Positions 24,880-32,208 of a stretch of DNA of 43,178 nt are shown in pieces (the first letter of the stretch is position 1; every line of letters begins with the position of its first letter). Where the stretch lies: contig CACLNC010000005.1 of assembly GCA_902608175.1 (NCBI GenBank), positions 1 to 43,178 of the forward strand, written 5' to 3'. This DNA comes from an uncultured marine group I thaumarchaeote. Lineage in GTDB: Archaea > Thermoproteota > Nitrososphaeria > Nitrososphaerales > Nitrosopumilaceae. A model generated the notes under the pieces. That model had not been told where the DNA came from, ran no database searches, and saw only the letters and a program-made list of their open reading frames with translations. A program made the position numbers and the translations under genes.

Positions 24880-25142
24880 ATTTTAATCTCCAATCTATCA
24901 TGTGGTCTTTTTATCAGTAAATTACCATTGATAACTACTTGATCATTATTTGCAAAAAATTTCCAAACATTACAGTCTTTTGGTATTTGTTTTAAACCAA
25001 ATTTTGTTTTTAACAGAAACATGTTTCTTGTTTCATTCATAACTATCCCTCTTTCTCCGATAATTTGCTTGTTTGTTGACTCGATGATCTCTGCCGTTAG
25101 CCCAATAAATTCATGTGTAATATTATTTGTTAATTCAATCAT
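24876..25142 (-). CDS. RNase P protein component 1 (Rpp29/Pop4)
   Basis: The 88-residue protein is the Sm-like beta-barrel subunit Rpp29 of archaeal RNase P, which matures tRNA 5' ends. Visible are HEFIGLTAEIIESTNKQIIG (10-29), ERGIVMNETRNMFLL (30-44) and the closing VINGNLLIKRPHDRL (70-84), the family's typical ING-L--RP--R end. The gene lies between uL29 and uS17, the usual archaeal place; it overlaps both (8 bp with uL29, 4 bp with uS17). Confidence 0.92.
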   Translation of the reverse strand: MIELTNNITHEFIGLTAEIIESTNKQIIGERGIVMNETRNMFLLKTKFGLKQIPKDCNVWKFFANNDQVVINGNLLIKRPHDRLEIKI

Positions 25143-25344
25143 TGTTTTTTACCTCATTTAGTCTTGTTAATAGTCTTGCAACATTTTTTCTTAGTGGTTT
25201 AAGTTTTCCACTTTCTTTACGTAATGTGCCTTTACTTGACTCAACGCGTAATTTCATAAGCTCAGTTCTAGTTTGCTCTATTCTGTCACGCAAATCTTTT
25301 TCATTCATTCCTCTAATGCCTTTCATCCTAATCTTAACAGCCAT
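25135..25344 (-). CDS. rpl29: 50S ribosomal protein uL29
   Basis: This 69-residue helical-hairpin protein has the family features LRDRIEQTRTELMKLRVESS (18-37), GTLRKESGKL, and KNVARLLTRLNE (53-64). uL29 lies next to uL23 at the tunnel exit. It overlaps the uS3 stop by 1 bp and Rpp29 by 8 bp. Confidence 0.95.
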   Translation of the reverse strand: MAVKIRMKGIRGMNEKDLRDRIEQTRTELMKLRVESSKGTLRKESGKLKPLRKNVARLLTRLNEVKNND

Positions 25345-26078
25345 TATTTCAAATTCGCCTCTTCTTCTTCCATACTATCTACTTTTGATATTTTCTCTGC
25401 ATCAATTTTAATTTGTTCAGATTCAGTTGGTGCAACATCTTTATCATTATCAGTTTTATCAGTTATAGCAATATCTTCTTTGTGATCTTTGTTTTTATAT
25501 TCAAATTCTGGAATGATTTTTTCCTTTAGTGCAATTCTAATTCTAATTCCAATTAACCCCATAGCAGTTTCTACATGTGCAATATCCTGTGATACAACTT
25601 GATCAGCAAAATTACCAGCTCTTGGTAATATACCAGCTGAGTGTTTTTCAAATGCAGAACGATCACCTCTAAGTTTTCCTGATATTGTTATTTGTACACC
25701 CAACGCACCATTTTCCATTATTTGTTGCATGGTCCACATTGTTGCACGTCTAAATGCAGTACCTCTTTGAATATATGCGGCCATCCTATTACACATAACA
25801 ATCGGTGATAGCTCTGGCTTCTTTAACTCTTCAACTGAAATTTGTGGATTCTTAAAACCAAATCCCTCTTCAAGTTTTTTAGTTAGTTCTTGAATACCAG
25901 AACCTTTACGACCAATTACTATTCCTGGTTTGGTAACAAAAAGTACAACCTTTGTACCAGTTGGAACTTTAGAAATATTAACAGAAGCATAGCCTGCATC
26001 CTTAATTTTCTCTTTTAAATAATCATTAAGTAACATGTTGTTATAATTATCATTTATGACATTTTTTATTGCTGACAT
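25344..26078 (-). CDS. rps3: 30S ribosomal protein uS3
   Basis: uS3 forms part of the mRNA entry tunnel. The first 200 residues contain the KH domain with [20 protein letters not shown] (53-72), [20 protein letters not shown] (about 99-118) and [20 protein letters not shown] (about 127-146), followed by [16 protein letters not shown]. The last 45 residues are an acidic, low-complexity tail ([19 protein letters not shown]), a lineage-specific extension. The gene has 2 bp to uL22 and a 1-bp overlap with uL29. Confidence 0.96.
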   Translation of the reverse strand: MSAIKNVINDNYNNMLLNDYLKEKIKDAGYASVNISKVPTGTKVVLFVTKPGIVIGRKGSGIQELTKKLEEGFGFKNPQISVEELKKPELSPIVMCNRMAAYIQRGTAFRRATMWTMQQIMENGALGVQITISGKLRGDRSAFEKHSAGILPRAGNFADQVVSQDIAHVETAMGLIGIRIRIALKEKIIPEFEYKNKDHKEDIAITDKTDNDKDVAPTESEQIKIDAEKISKVDSMEEEEANLK

Positions 26079-26080
26079 AA

Positions 26081-26539
26081 TTAAATCTCCTGTGCCACCA
26101 CTTCTACATGAGTTAACACATCATTTTTTGGTGTTGATCTTCCCATTGCACGTGGAATAATTCTTTTTATGACTACACCTTTGTGAACAGTCGTGTTAAT
26201 AATTTTGAGTCTATCAAGATCCATTCCCTTGTATTCAGCATTCGATTCTAGGTTATCTAGTAATTTCATAATCTCGGTTGCTGTTTTTTGAGGATATCTT
26301 CCAGACATTACTCCAGGATCAGATTTATGACCAACTTGATTTTTGTATCTACGAAATGGAACACTACTTTCTTGTGTAATCACTCTTTGTAGATAATCTC
26401 TTGCTTTTTCAATTGATAGACCTTTTATCGCAACAGCAACTTCTCTTGCATGTTTGTGGGAAATTTTTTTCTCTCTTAGTGCAGCTTTAACATGTTTTGT
26501 TGAATCAAAGTTTTGAAATGAAAATTTGTATCGTGCCAT
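26081..26539 (-). CDS. rpl22: 50S ribosomal protein uL22
   Basis: uL22 lines the exit tunnel. The protein starts best at ATG 26539 ([12 protein letters not shown], 152 residues); the same frame is open to a GTG at 26548 that would overlap uS19 by 4 bp. Conserved parts are [20 protein letters not shown] (beginning near residue 28), [36 protein letters not shown] and the C-terminal [19 protein letters not shown] beta hairpin. Confidence 0.95.
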   Translation of the reverse strand: MARYKFSFQNFDSTKHVKAALREKKISHKHAREVAVAIKGLSIEKARDYLQRVITQESSVPFRRYKNQVGHKSDPGVMSGRYPQKTATEIMKLLDNLESNAEYKGMDLDRLKIINTTVHKGVVIKRIIPRAMGRSTPKNDVLTHVEVVAQEI

Positions 26540-26544
26540 TATAA

Positions 26545-26940
26545 TCACTTTAGTGGTACGTATAGACTAGATCTTGAGGCGCCTACACCTGGTGCACCAT
26601 GACTAACACGTTTATTTGTAATTACATATTCGCCCAGATAATGACTAATCATTTCAGGAACTATTGTAATTGGTGTAAATTCTTTACCTGAGAAAACATT
26701 AACTGTAGCACCAACCATGTATGGCAGAATTATTAAGTCTCTTTTATGGGTCCTAATTGCGTTTTTTGCCTTCCCATCTTTTGATTCTTTAATTTCATTA
26801 CTCAATTCTCTCTTTTCATCATTAATTCCACGTTTTAATGATCTTCTTTGCCTTGCTGTAAACAAGTTTAACAATTGATCGTTAGGAAGCTTTTGAAGTT
26901 CCTCTAATTCTTTGCCTCTATAATTGAATTTTTTAACCAA
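26545..26940 (-). CDS. rps19: 30S ribosomal protein uS19
   Basis: uS19 forms part of the head of the 30S subunit. The 131-residue protein has the archaeal N-terminal FNYRGKELEELQKLPNDQLL (5-24), ARQRRSLKRGINDEK, IRTHKRDLIILPYMVGATVN (about 62-81), VFSGKEFTPITIVPEMISHY and the end TNKRVSHGAPGVGASRSS. It normally follows uL2; here the preceding gene is uL23, 45 bp upstream. Confidence 0.96.
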   Translation of the reverse strand: MVKKFNYRGKELEELQKLPNDQLLNLFTARQRRSLKRGINDEKRELSNEIKESKDGKAKNAIRTHKRDLIILPYMVGATVNVFSGKEFTPITIVPEMISHYLGEYVITNKRVSHGAPGVGASRSSLYVPLK

Positions 26941-26985
26941 GTATCATTTCACCATTATTATATAATTCACGAATTATGTCCCAAT

Positions 26986-27252
26986 TTATAACATACCTAT
27001 CTTTGTTGCTAAATCTCTTGCTTTTTCTACACTTTCAAATTGTACAAATGCCTTTTTACCATAAACTGTTCGTGCTGTGTTAATATTTATTGAATTTTCA
27101 TTATAAAGTGCTTTTACTGCATTTTTTATCATCATCTTAGTCGCATCTCTTTTGACTATAAAGCAAATTTTCTGTTCATTTTCAACCTGAGCGAATGTCT
27201 TTTCTGTAACATATGGTCTTATGATTATTTTTATGGCTTCTTCAGAATTCAT
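26986..27252 (-). CDS. rpl23: 50S ribosomal protein uL23
   Basis: uL23 is the tunnel-exit protein that docks SRP and chaperones. The 88-residue protein has IIRPYVTEKTFAQVENEQKI (10-29), IVKRDATKMMIKNAVKALYN (32-51) and INTARTVYGKKAFVQFES. It overlaps the uL4 stop by 4 bp. The 45 bp after its stop lead directly to uS19. Confidence 0.95.
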   Translation of the reverse strand: MNSEEAIKIIIRPYVTEKTFAQVENEQKICFIVKRDATKMMIKNAVKALYNENSININTARTVYGKKAFVQFESVEKARDLATKIGML

Positions 27253-28064
27253 TTCATTGCCACCATTAATTCTAGATGTGAAGATTTGATTTTGCTGATT
27301 TCATCAATAGCTTTTTTTGAGTAAACAGTTAGCCTTACTGGTTTAGATCCAGGTGCTAAGTCTAAAATACTAAGATCTTTTACTGAACGTGCATCTACAC
27401 CAGGAATTGAACTGCACGCATTTTCTGTTTTACTTGAATCTGATACAACAAATAAAACACTTTTTCCAACTTTACTTTTTCTTCCTCTTAATGCTACTTT
27501 TCCTGAACGAGGCTTTCTTTTTTCGAGTCTTTTAATATCATTAATCAGATTTAATGACTTGATAATTTTTTCCATCTCTGATGTCTTTGAAATGTTTTCA
27601 ATTTCATCGGAAACAATAATTGGTAATTCTTTTATGTTTTCTATGGAATGACCATTAGACTTTACAATCTCCTTTGATGCTGTAGCAGCAATAGCAGAAC
27701 ATAATGCTAACTTATTCTCCTTTTTATTCAATTTTTTATAAATCACTTTTTTTACATTTGGTGGGAATGCTTGTCTTCCACCACGTGTTGATGCAACTTC
27801 ACCAGCTTGACCTTGTCTACCACCACCACCACCACCTTTCATTCTTGCAATTCTTGATATACCTCTACCAGTTGGTGGGTCATTAGAATCAGCAACAACA
27901 TCTTGACCAGCAGTTGGATGACGACCTTGCTTTTGAAATTTATGTGAATTTAGACTAACAAATGCATTATGAATTAATTTATATCTAACTTGTGTATCAA
28001 AAACACTTGGTAGTTCAATAGGATTATCATTTTTCCCATCTATTGTTAACGCAGTAACTTTCAT
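27249..28064 (-). CDS. rpl4: 50S ribosomal protein uL4
   Basis: uL4 reaches into the exit tunnel with a long loop. The 271-residue archaeal/eukaryotic-type protein has VRYKLIHNAFVSLNSHKFQK (27-46), GRGISRIARMKGGGGGGRQG (68-87) in the extended loop, with six glycines in a row, ASTRGGRQAFPPNVKKVIYK near 92-111 and GKVALRGRKSKVGKSVLFVV. It is separated from uL3 by 1 bp and overlaps uL23 by 4 bp. Confidence 0.96.
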   Translation of the reverse strand: MKVTALTIDGKNDNPIELPSVFDTQVRYKLIHNAFVSLNSHKFQKQGRHPTAGQDVVADSNDPPTGRGISRIARMKGGGGGGRQGQAGEVASTRGGRQAFPPNVKKVIYKKLNKKENKLALCSAIAATASKEIVKSNGHSIENIKELPIIVSDEIENISKTSEMEKIIKSLNLINDIKRLEKRKPRSGKVALRGRKSKVGKSVLFVVSDSSKTENACSSIPGVDARSVKDLSILDLAPGSKPVRLTVYSKKAIDEISKIKSSHLELMVAMK

Positions 28065-28065
28065 C

Positions 28066-29058
28066 TTATATTACAACCTCTAAAATATTTGGTTTCAAAA
28101 TTTTCTTTGGCTCATTTCTTATTTGTTTTCTCAATTTTATTAATCGTCTATAAGTTCCTGGTACAGATCCTTTTACAATAATAAAATCACCATTCACATT
28201 ACCAAAATGTTTGAATCCACCAGTTGGGTTAATTACAAATTCATTTTTTTCAGTATTACTCATTACCATTATTCGTTTATCATATTCAACTCTTTGATGA
28301 AAACCACGTTGACCAGCTCTTGGCACTGTATACATAACGTATTGTGGTGAGATTGGACCTAATGAACCAACTTCTCTAACACTCTTTCTTGATTTATGTT
28401 GTTTTCTTTTTACACCCCAACGAGTAACTGGTCCTTCCCAACCTTTTCCTTTTGTAATTGCAGCCACATCTACAGTAACTCCATTTTCAAAAACTTGTTC
28501 TATCTTTACTTCTTTACCTAGAAGTTCTTTCACAAACAAGAATTGCTTTTGTATGTCACCACCACTGACTGACACTTCAAAGATATATGGTTTCTTTTGT
28601 TCAAGACCAGCAAGATTTGGTGTAACAGAAACAATTGCAAAAATTTCTTTAATATGTTTTAGTGATTTTTCAGCCTGAGCAATGGCTTCTTCATTTGGTT
28701 TAATATTAAATGCCCTTTCAATATTTTTTGGCGTATCATTTGCGTAAATATCAAAGTATGCATGTTTTCCGTTTGCATCTTTTGAATATCCTCTAACACC
28801 GATTATTAGTATTGGAGGAGTAACAATCACTGTGCCAAGGGAAACTAGTTGTTTTCCTGCATTTGGAGTTTTATCTCTGTCATCAACACTAACAAGTTGA
28901 ACACATCCAGCCTTGAATCCTGCATGACCAAGTAGTTTTGGCTCATCGCTTGTAATTTTTGGCCATGTCCTAATTCTAGCTTCCATGCTTTTTGCTCTAC
29001 CACGTGGAAGGTATGCAATGCTACCACGTCTTGGCTGACTTTGTCTTCTATGTCCCAT
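28066..29058 (-). CDS. rpl3: 50S ribosomal protein uL3
   Basis: uL3 is one of the first proteins in large-subunit assembly and reaches the peptidyl-transferase centre. The 330-residue protein has the archaeal start MGHRRQSQPRRGSIAYLPRG (1-20), GHAGFKAGCVQLVSVDDRDK, VTKGKGWEGPVTRWGVKRKQ-like segment (near 205-225, beginning AAITKGKGWEGP), VPRAGQRGFHQRVEYDKRIM and FVINPTGGFKHFGNV. It is the first gene of the operon, with a TATA box 25-35 bp upstream. Confidence 0.97.
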   Translation of the reverse strand: MGHRRQSQPRRGSIAYLPRGRAKSMEARIRTWPKITSDEPKLLGHAGFKAGCVQLVSVDDRDKTPNAGKQLVSLGTVIVTPPILIIGVRGYSKDANGKHAYFDIYANDTPKNIERAFNIKPNEEAIAQAEKSLKHIKEIFAIVSVTPNLAGLEQKKPYIFEVSVSGGDIQKQFLFVKELLGKEVKIEQVFENGVTVDVAAITKGKGWEGPVTRWGVKRKQHKSRKSVREVGSLGPISPQYVMYTVPRAGQRGFHQRVEYDKRIMVMSNTEKNEFVINPTGGFKHFGNVNGDFIIVKGSVPGTYRRLIKLRKQIRNEPKKILKPNILEVVI

Positions 29059-29082
29059 GATAAATCAAAAAGGTCGTTAACC

Positions 29083-29093
29083 ATTTTATAAAT
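29083..29093 (-). promoter_or_regulatory. TATA box of the ribosomal protein operon
   Basis: On the minus strand this reads ATTTATAAAAT, centred 30 bp before the rpl3 ATG (29058). It fits an archaeal promoter giving a leaderless or nearly leaderless transcript that runs from rpl3 to at least rpl6. Confidence 0.55.
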
Positions 29094-29130
29094 GCAGATA
29101 ATTCAAAAGCTACTTTTTTGATGTTTGTTA

Positions 29131-29262
29131 TTATTTTAACATATTTTCTAATATTGAAAAAATTGAAAATGATCCAATGATAATTCCAGCACCACCAAGT
29201 AAAATAGCTAAAATCAGGAAATTTTTCTTTTTATTCATGATTTTTTGTAGTATTTTTAACAT
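29131..29262 (-). CDS. 43-aa single-helix membrane microprotein
   Basis: The frame from ATG 29262 to TAA 29131 encodes 43 residues; ATG 29238 gives a 35-residue form. A basic start (QKIMNKKKN) precedes one membrane helix (about 15-34, LILAILLGGAGIIIGSFSIF) and a short tail ILENMLK. It follows the SPOUT gene stop by 3 bp on the same strand, which suggests co-translation. Family unknown. Confidence 0.5.
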   Translation of the reverse strand: MLKILQKIMNKKKNFLILAILLGGAGIIIGSFSIFSILENMLK

Positions 29263-29265
29263 TAA

Positions 29266-30081
29266 TTATGTTATATCATTTGAGTTTATTATTCCTAAAA
29301 CACCTAATAATGCCTCTTCCAATCTCACTGTTTCTGTGCCTTGATTTGGAAAAAAATTGATTAGTTTTGAATTTTGTATTTCATGAATCTTTTTTCCTAA
29401 TATGTCGTGTAAACCTTTGTCTGTTGTCCCAAATACTATCAAGATTGGTTCTTTCGAATCTTTGATTTTTTCAGACAGTGGTTTATTCCAAAATTTTGCA
29501 TTTTTACTTGTTAAAATCTTTAATCCATCCCAATTTGATAAAACTGATGAAAGATTACCACTTTGTTTTACATTATAACTCCAAAAATCATTGATTTGGT
29601 CTTTTGTGATCTCTTTTATTGAAAAATCTGGTTTAACCTGATTAATTTTTATAATTATTCTTTTACCAACATCATCTTTTCCATTATATGGTATTAATTT
29701 TTTTATTCCAAGATCAACAAATTTTTTTCCTTTTGTTCTAATGATTAACCCCTCTCTAATTGTACCAGGTTTAAATAATTTATAATCGGACGTTCCAGTT
29801 TGGTTTGGTATTTTTAATGGTGGAAGTATACCAGTAAATTTTAGCATGTTTGAATATGGAAATTTTTGTCTTCTAAAATACTGTGGAGTTTCTAAAAATC
29901 TTAGAATCGTAGTTAGGAGTGTTGCATCATGTTCATTTTCCTTTCCATCGCGATAAATGACTATTTCATTTATTTTAAATATACTACATGCTCTTGCAAT
30001 TAATCCAATTTTTCTTGTTTTATTCTCTAATGTTTTCTCATCTTTTAGTGATGAGTCTGGAATTGCAACTGATATCGTCAT
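29266..30081 (-). CDS. SPOUT-fold RNA methyltransferase (SPOUT1/C9orf114-like)
   Basis: The 271-residue protein belongs to the putative RNA methyltransferase family related to human SPOUT1 (Methyltrn_RNA_3). It begins ISVAIPDSSLKDEKTLENKT (3-22), then KIGLIARACSIFKINEIVIY (23-42), a PQYFRRQKFP segment near 67-76, and an inserted beta domain (about 85-155) with REGLIIRTKGKKFVDLGI. The knot end is ILIVFGTTDKGLHDIL (about 212-227) and FFPNQGTETVRLEEALLGVL (243-262), with the typical N-QGTETVR-EEA signature. The family often neighbours rpl3 in archaea, as here. RNA target unknown. Confidence 0.88.
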   Translation of the reverse strand: MTISVAIPDSSLKDEKTLENKTRKIGLIARACSIFKINEIVIYRDGKENEHDATLLTTILRFLETPQYFRRQKFPYSNMLKFTGILPPLKIPNQTGTSDYKLFKPGTIREGLIIRTKGKKFVDLGIKKLIPYNGKDDVGKRIIIKINQVKPDFSIKEITKDQINDFWSYNVKQSGNLSSVLSNWDGLKILTSKNAKFWNKPLSEKIKDSKEPILIVFGTTDKGLHDILGKKIHEIQNSKLINFFPNQGTETVRLEEALLGVLGIINSNDIT

Positions 30082-30099
30082 ATTAAATATAAAAATATA

Positions 30100-30834
30100 T
30101 TACTTGGATTCTTTTGGATATTTCGTTTTTGCAGATTCTGTGAACTGTTTAATTTTTTCTTTGTTTAATACTTCAAATATTTTTTTGTCTGTTGTTATTT
30201 GTGCAATTTTAACACTTTCATCATCATCAATATCACTTTCACGATTAATTGCTGCTACAGCTAATGTAGATGCCTCATCTAATGACATATCACTCTTGTA
30301 TGATTTTTCTAGGAAATCTTGTATTACATCAGAATTCGCACCAATAGATATTGCATTGTATGGGATGTATGTTCCACTTGGGTCTGTAAGGAATAGGTGT
30401 GGTTTATTTTCAGTAATTCCGCCAATAATTAGTGCAACACCAAATGGTCTTACTCCAGCATACTGTGTATATTGTTGGGCTTGATCAGCTAAATGTTTTG
30501 CTACAGTTTCAACTTCAACTGGCTCATCATATACTAATCTATTACTTTGTGAGAAAAATCTTGCGTTATCGGCCTGTGATCTTGCATCTGGAATATACCC
30601 AGCCGCAACGATTCCAACATGAGTATCAATCTGAAATATCTTTTGTGCAGACTTTGAAATTTGAAGCTTTTTAGATTTCTCTTCAGCAGCAAGAATTATA
30701 CCATTTTTTGTTTTTATGCCTAAAGCAAGTGAACCTCTACGAACAGTTTCAATAGCATATTCTACCTGATATAGCCTACCATCTGGAGAAAATACTGTAA
30801 TTGCTCTATCATATCCTTGCTGTGATGGCATCAT
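30100..30834 (-). CDS. psmA: Proteasome alpha subunit
   Basis: This 244-residue protein forms the outer rings of the 20S proteasome. The N-terminal gate/HbYX-docking region is GYDRAITVFSPDGRLYQVEY (7-26), followed by AIETVRRGSLALGIK (27-41), ILAAEEKSKK with the docking lysine, QYTQYAGVRPFGVALIIGGI (about 120-139), and the DPSGTYIPYNAISIGANSD segment. No N-terminal catalytic threonine, as expected for alpha. ATG at residue 2 (30831) is an alternative start. Confidence 0.96.
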   Translation of the reverse strand: MMPSQQGYDRAITVFSPDGRLYQVEYAIETVRRGSLALGIKTKNGIILAAEEKSKKLQISKSAQKIFQIDTHVGIVAAGYIPDARSQADNARFFSQSNRLVYDEPVEVETVAKHLADQAQQYTQYAGVRPFGVALIIGGITENKPHLFLTDPSGTYIPYNAISIGANSDVIQDFLEKSYKSDMSLDEASTLAVAAINRESDIDDDESVKIAQITTDKKIFEVLNKEKIKQFTESAKTKYPKESK

Positions 30835-30856
30835 GATAGTTATCCCTGCTTTAGGC

Positions 30857-30869
30857 TTAATTTAAAATT
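30857..30869 (-). promoter_or_regulatory. TATA-like box for psmA
   Basis: The minus strand reads AATTTTAAATTAA, centred about 28 bp before the psmA start (30834), the usual archaeal spacing. Confidence 0.4.
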
Positions 30870-30890
30870 ACTTCATTATGATCCATAGGC

Positions 30891-31010
30891 ATGGGATTTA
30901 AAGAAAAAGCAGTAGTAATACCATTAGTTATCATATCAGCGGCTGTATTTGGATTTGCATTAATGAATACATTTTGTAATAACTCATTATTTCGTTTTAT
31001 TGGATGTTAA
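30891..31010 (+). CDS. 39-aa single-helix membrane microprotein
   Basis: ATG 30891 to TAA 31010 encodes 39 residues: MGFKEK, one membrane helix (about 7-26, AVVIPLVIISAAVFGFALMN) and a tail TFCNNSLFRFIGC with two cysteines. The charge pattern puts the cysteine-bearing C-terminus outside. It is divergent from psmA with 56 bp between. Family unknown. Confidence 0.5.
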   Translation: MGFKEKAVVIPLVIISAAVFGFALMNTFCNNSLFRFIGC

Positions 31011-31087
31011 GAAATTATCAGATTTTCCTATATTGTGAAATCTAATTTATCCTGTAAATTATCTAACATGATTATAGTAATCAATTA

Positions 31088-31423
31088 TTGACTTCAAAAA
31101 TCACTGTGGAACCATTATCAACATTTTCTTCACAAGAAATCAGTGATCTAAAGAAATATTTCAAAGAAATGCCTGCATCTGAAATAATATCTGGTCTTAA
31201 ATTTGCTAGAAATAGATGGCAAGCTAAGGATGCTGGAGTTTTGAAAGTTGGAAGAAAAAGTATATTACAAAAAGAAGTTCATTCTGTTACTTCAGATCAA
31301 GCAAGGTGGAGACTAAAGAATTGGAAAATGATGATCGCAAATTATAGGAGAAGAGGTTATAGTTATCCAACAATTTCACGAATTAAAAAAATTCTGGTAG
31401 AATTAAGCGAGAAATCTAAATAA
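31088..31423 (+). CDS. Hypothetical basic protein (111 aa)
   Basis: I do not recognise this protein. It is helical and basic, with FSSQEISDLKKYFKEMPASE (13-32), FARNRWQAKDAGVLKVGRKS and RLKNWKMMIANYRRRGYSYP (about 75-94), then TISRIKKILVELSEKSK. The many Arg/Lys and the Trp-rich middle would suit nucleic-acid binding, but there is no known motif. The start is TTG at 31088. Its stop overlaps the convergent CdvB-like gene by 8 bp. Confidence 0.65.
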   Translation: MTSKITVEPLSTFSSQEISDLKKYFKEMPASEIISGLKFARNRWQAKDAGVLKVGRKSILQKEVHSVTSDQARWRLKNWKMMIANYRRRGYSYPTISRIKKILVELSEKSK

Positions 31424-32111
31424 GAATTTTTTTTCGATCTGCTTGCGTTGAGTTTTCTGTTAATATGCTTTCAGCTGCTGATGTATGTTGATGTATACTT
31501 GATGGTGGTTCTGGCATAACAGTTCTTGCTTGTCCATCAACAATAGATTGAGCATGTTCTAGTATTGATGCTGCATCAGAACCTATTGACGTTGTTTGTG
31601 TAGATGCTAAATCACTAGACACTGATGTTTGTGACATCATTTCTTCTAATATACTAGAAACATCTTGCATAGATGAAGTAGCAGATGGCATGATATTGTT
31701 AATTGTTGGAATAATTCCTTTCATTAATGCCATGCATGGACTGAGTGTTACTACAACATCACCAAGATCAGACACTGTGTTTAATCTTAATTCTACTTGT
31801 TGCATTGAAATCTTTGCATTACTTATCATATTTTGAATTTTTCGTATTTCTGCTAATTCATTTGCGTACATTTTAGCATGAGAATTGTTATTTGATTTTT
31901 GTGCAGCAACTATTCTTTCAAATATTGCGGTATTTTTTGATTTTAATTGTGTTTCAAGATTATCAAGTTTTGTTATTTGACTTTCTAATTGTTTTTGTGC
32001 TACATCAATTTTATGTTTAAGTGGAAAATCAGGTTTAATTGAACCAACTACTTTCTGTGGCATTATAGTAGATTTCTTTATTTGATTCCATTTGTCACTA
32101 AGTTTACCCAT
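31416..32111 (-). CDS. CdvB-family ESCRT-III protein
   Basis: ESCRT-III proteins of the Cdv system constrict the division neck in thaumarchaea and Sulfolobales. Residues 1-150 of this 231-residue protein are the Snf7-type helical core: a basic helix 1, the long hairpin IDVAQKQLESQITKLDNLET (35-54) and IFERIVAAQKSNNNSHAKMY (63-82), NELAEIRKIQNMISNAKISM, and the ISSLGD-like SDLGDVVVTLSPCMALMKGI. Residues from about 150 are a Ser/Thr/Gln-rich tail ending with MPEPPSS, a weak candidate for a MIM-type Vps4/CdvC-binding element. No winged helix is present and cdvA and cdvC are not nearby, so this is a paralog outside the main cdv cluster. Confidence 0.85.
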   Translation of the reverse strand: MGKLSDKWNQIKKSTIMPQKVVGSIKPDFPLKHKIDVAQKQLESQITKLDNLETQLKSKNTAIFERIVAAQKSNNNSHAKMYANELAEIRKIQNMISNAKISMQQVELRLNTVSDLGDVVVTLSPCMALMKGIIPTINNIMPSATSSMQDVSSILEEMMSQTSVSSDLASTQTTSIGSDAASILEHAQSIVDGQARTVMPEPPSSIHQHTSAAESILTENSTQADRKKILI

Positions 32112-32133
32112 TGAAATGTTTCTGTAAATCTAC

Positions 32134-32142
32134 ATTTTATCA
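32134..32142 (-). promoter_or_regulatory. TATA box for the cdvB paralog
   Basis: The minus strand reads TGATAAAAT, centred 27 bp before ATG 32111, so the transcript is probably leaderless. It lies just beyond the terminator of the upstream redox operon, giving this gene its own promoter. Confidence 0.45.
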
Positions 32143-32149
32143 ACAGACT

Positions 32150-32174
32150 AAAAAAAAATGATCTAATTAGATCA
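32150..32174 (-). terminator. Hairpin plus T tract after ccdA-tlpA
   Basis: Read on the minus strand, the perfect 16-bp palindrome TGATCTAATTAGATCA (32159-32174) is followed directly by nine T (32150-32158). This looks like an intrinsic terminator for the redox gene ending at 32209. Archaea usually need only the T tract, so the palindrome may also be an operator for the cdvB paralog. Confidence 0.5.
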
Positions 32175-32208
32175 AATTTTGTTACGTACATACAAAATTC
32201 ATTCGTAA

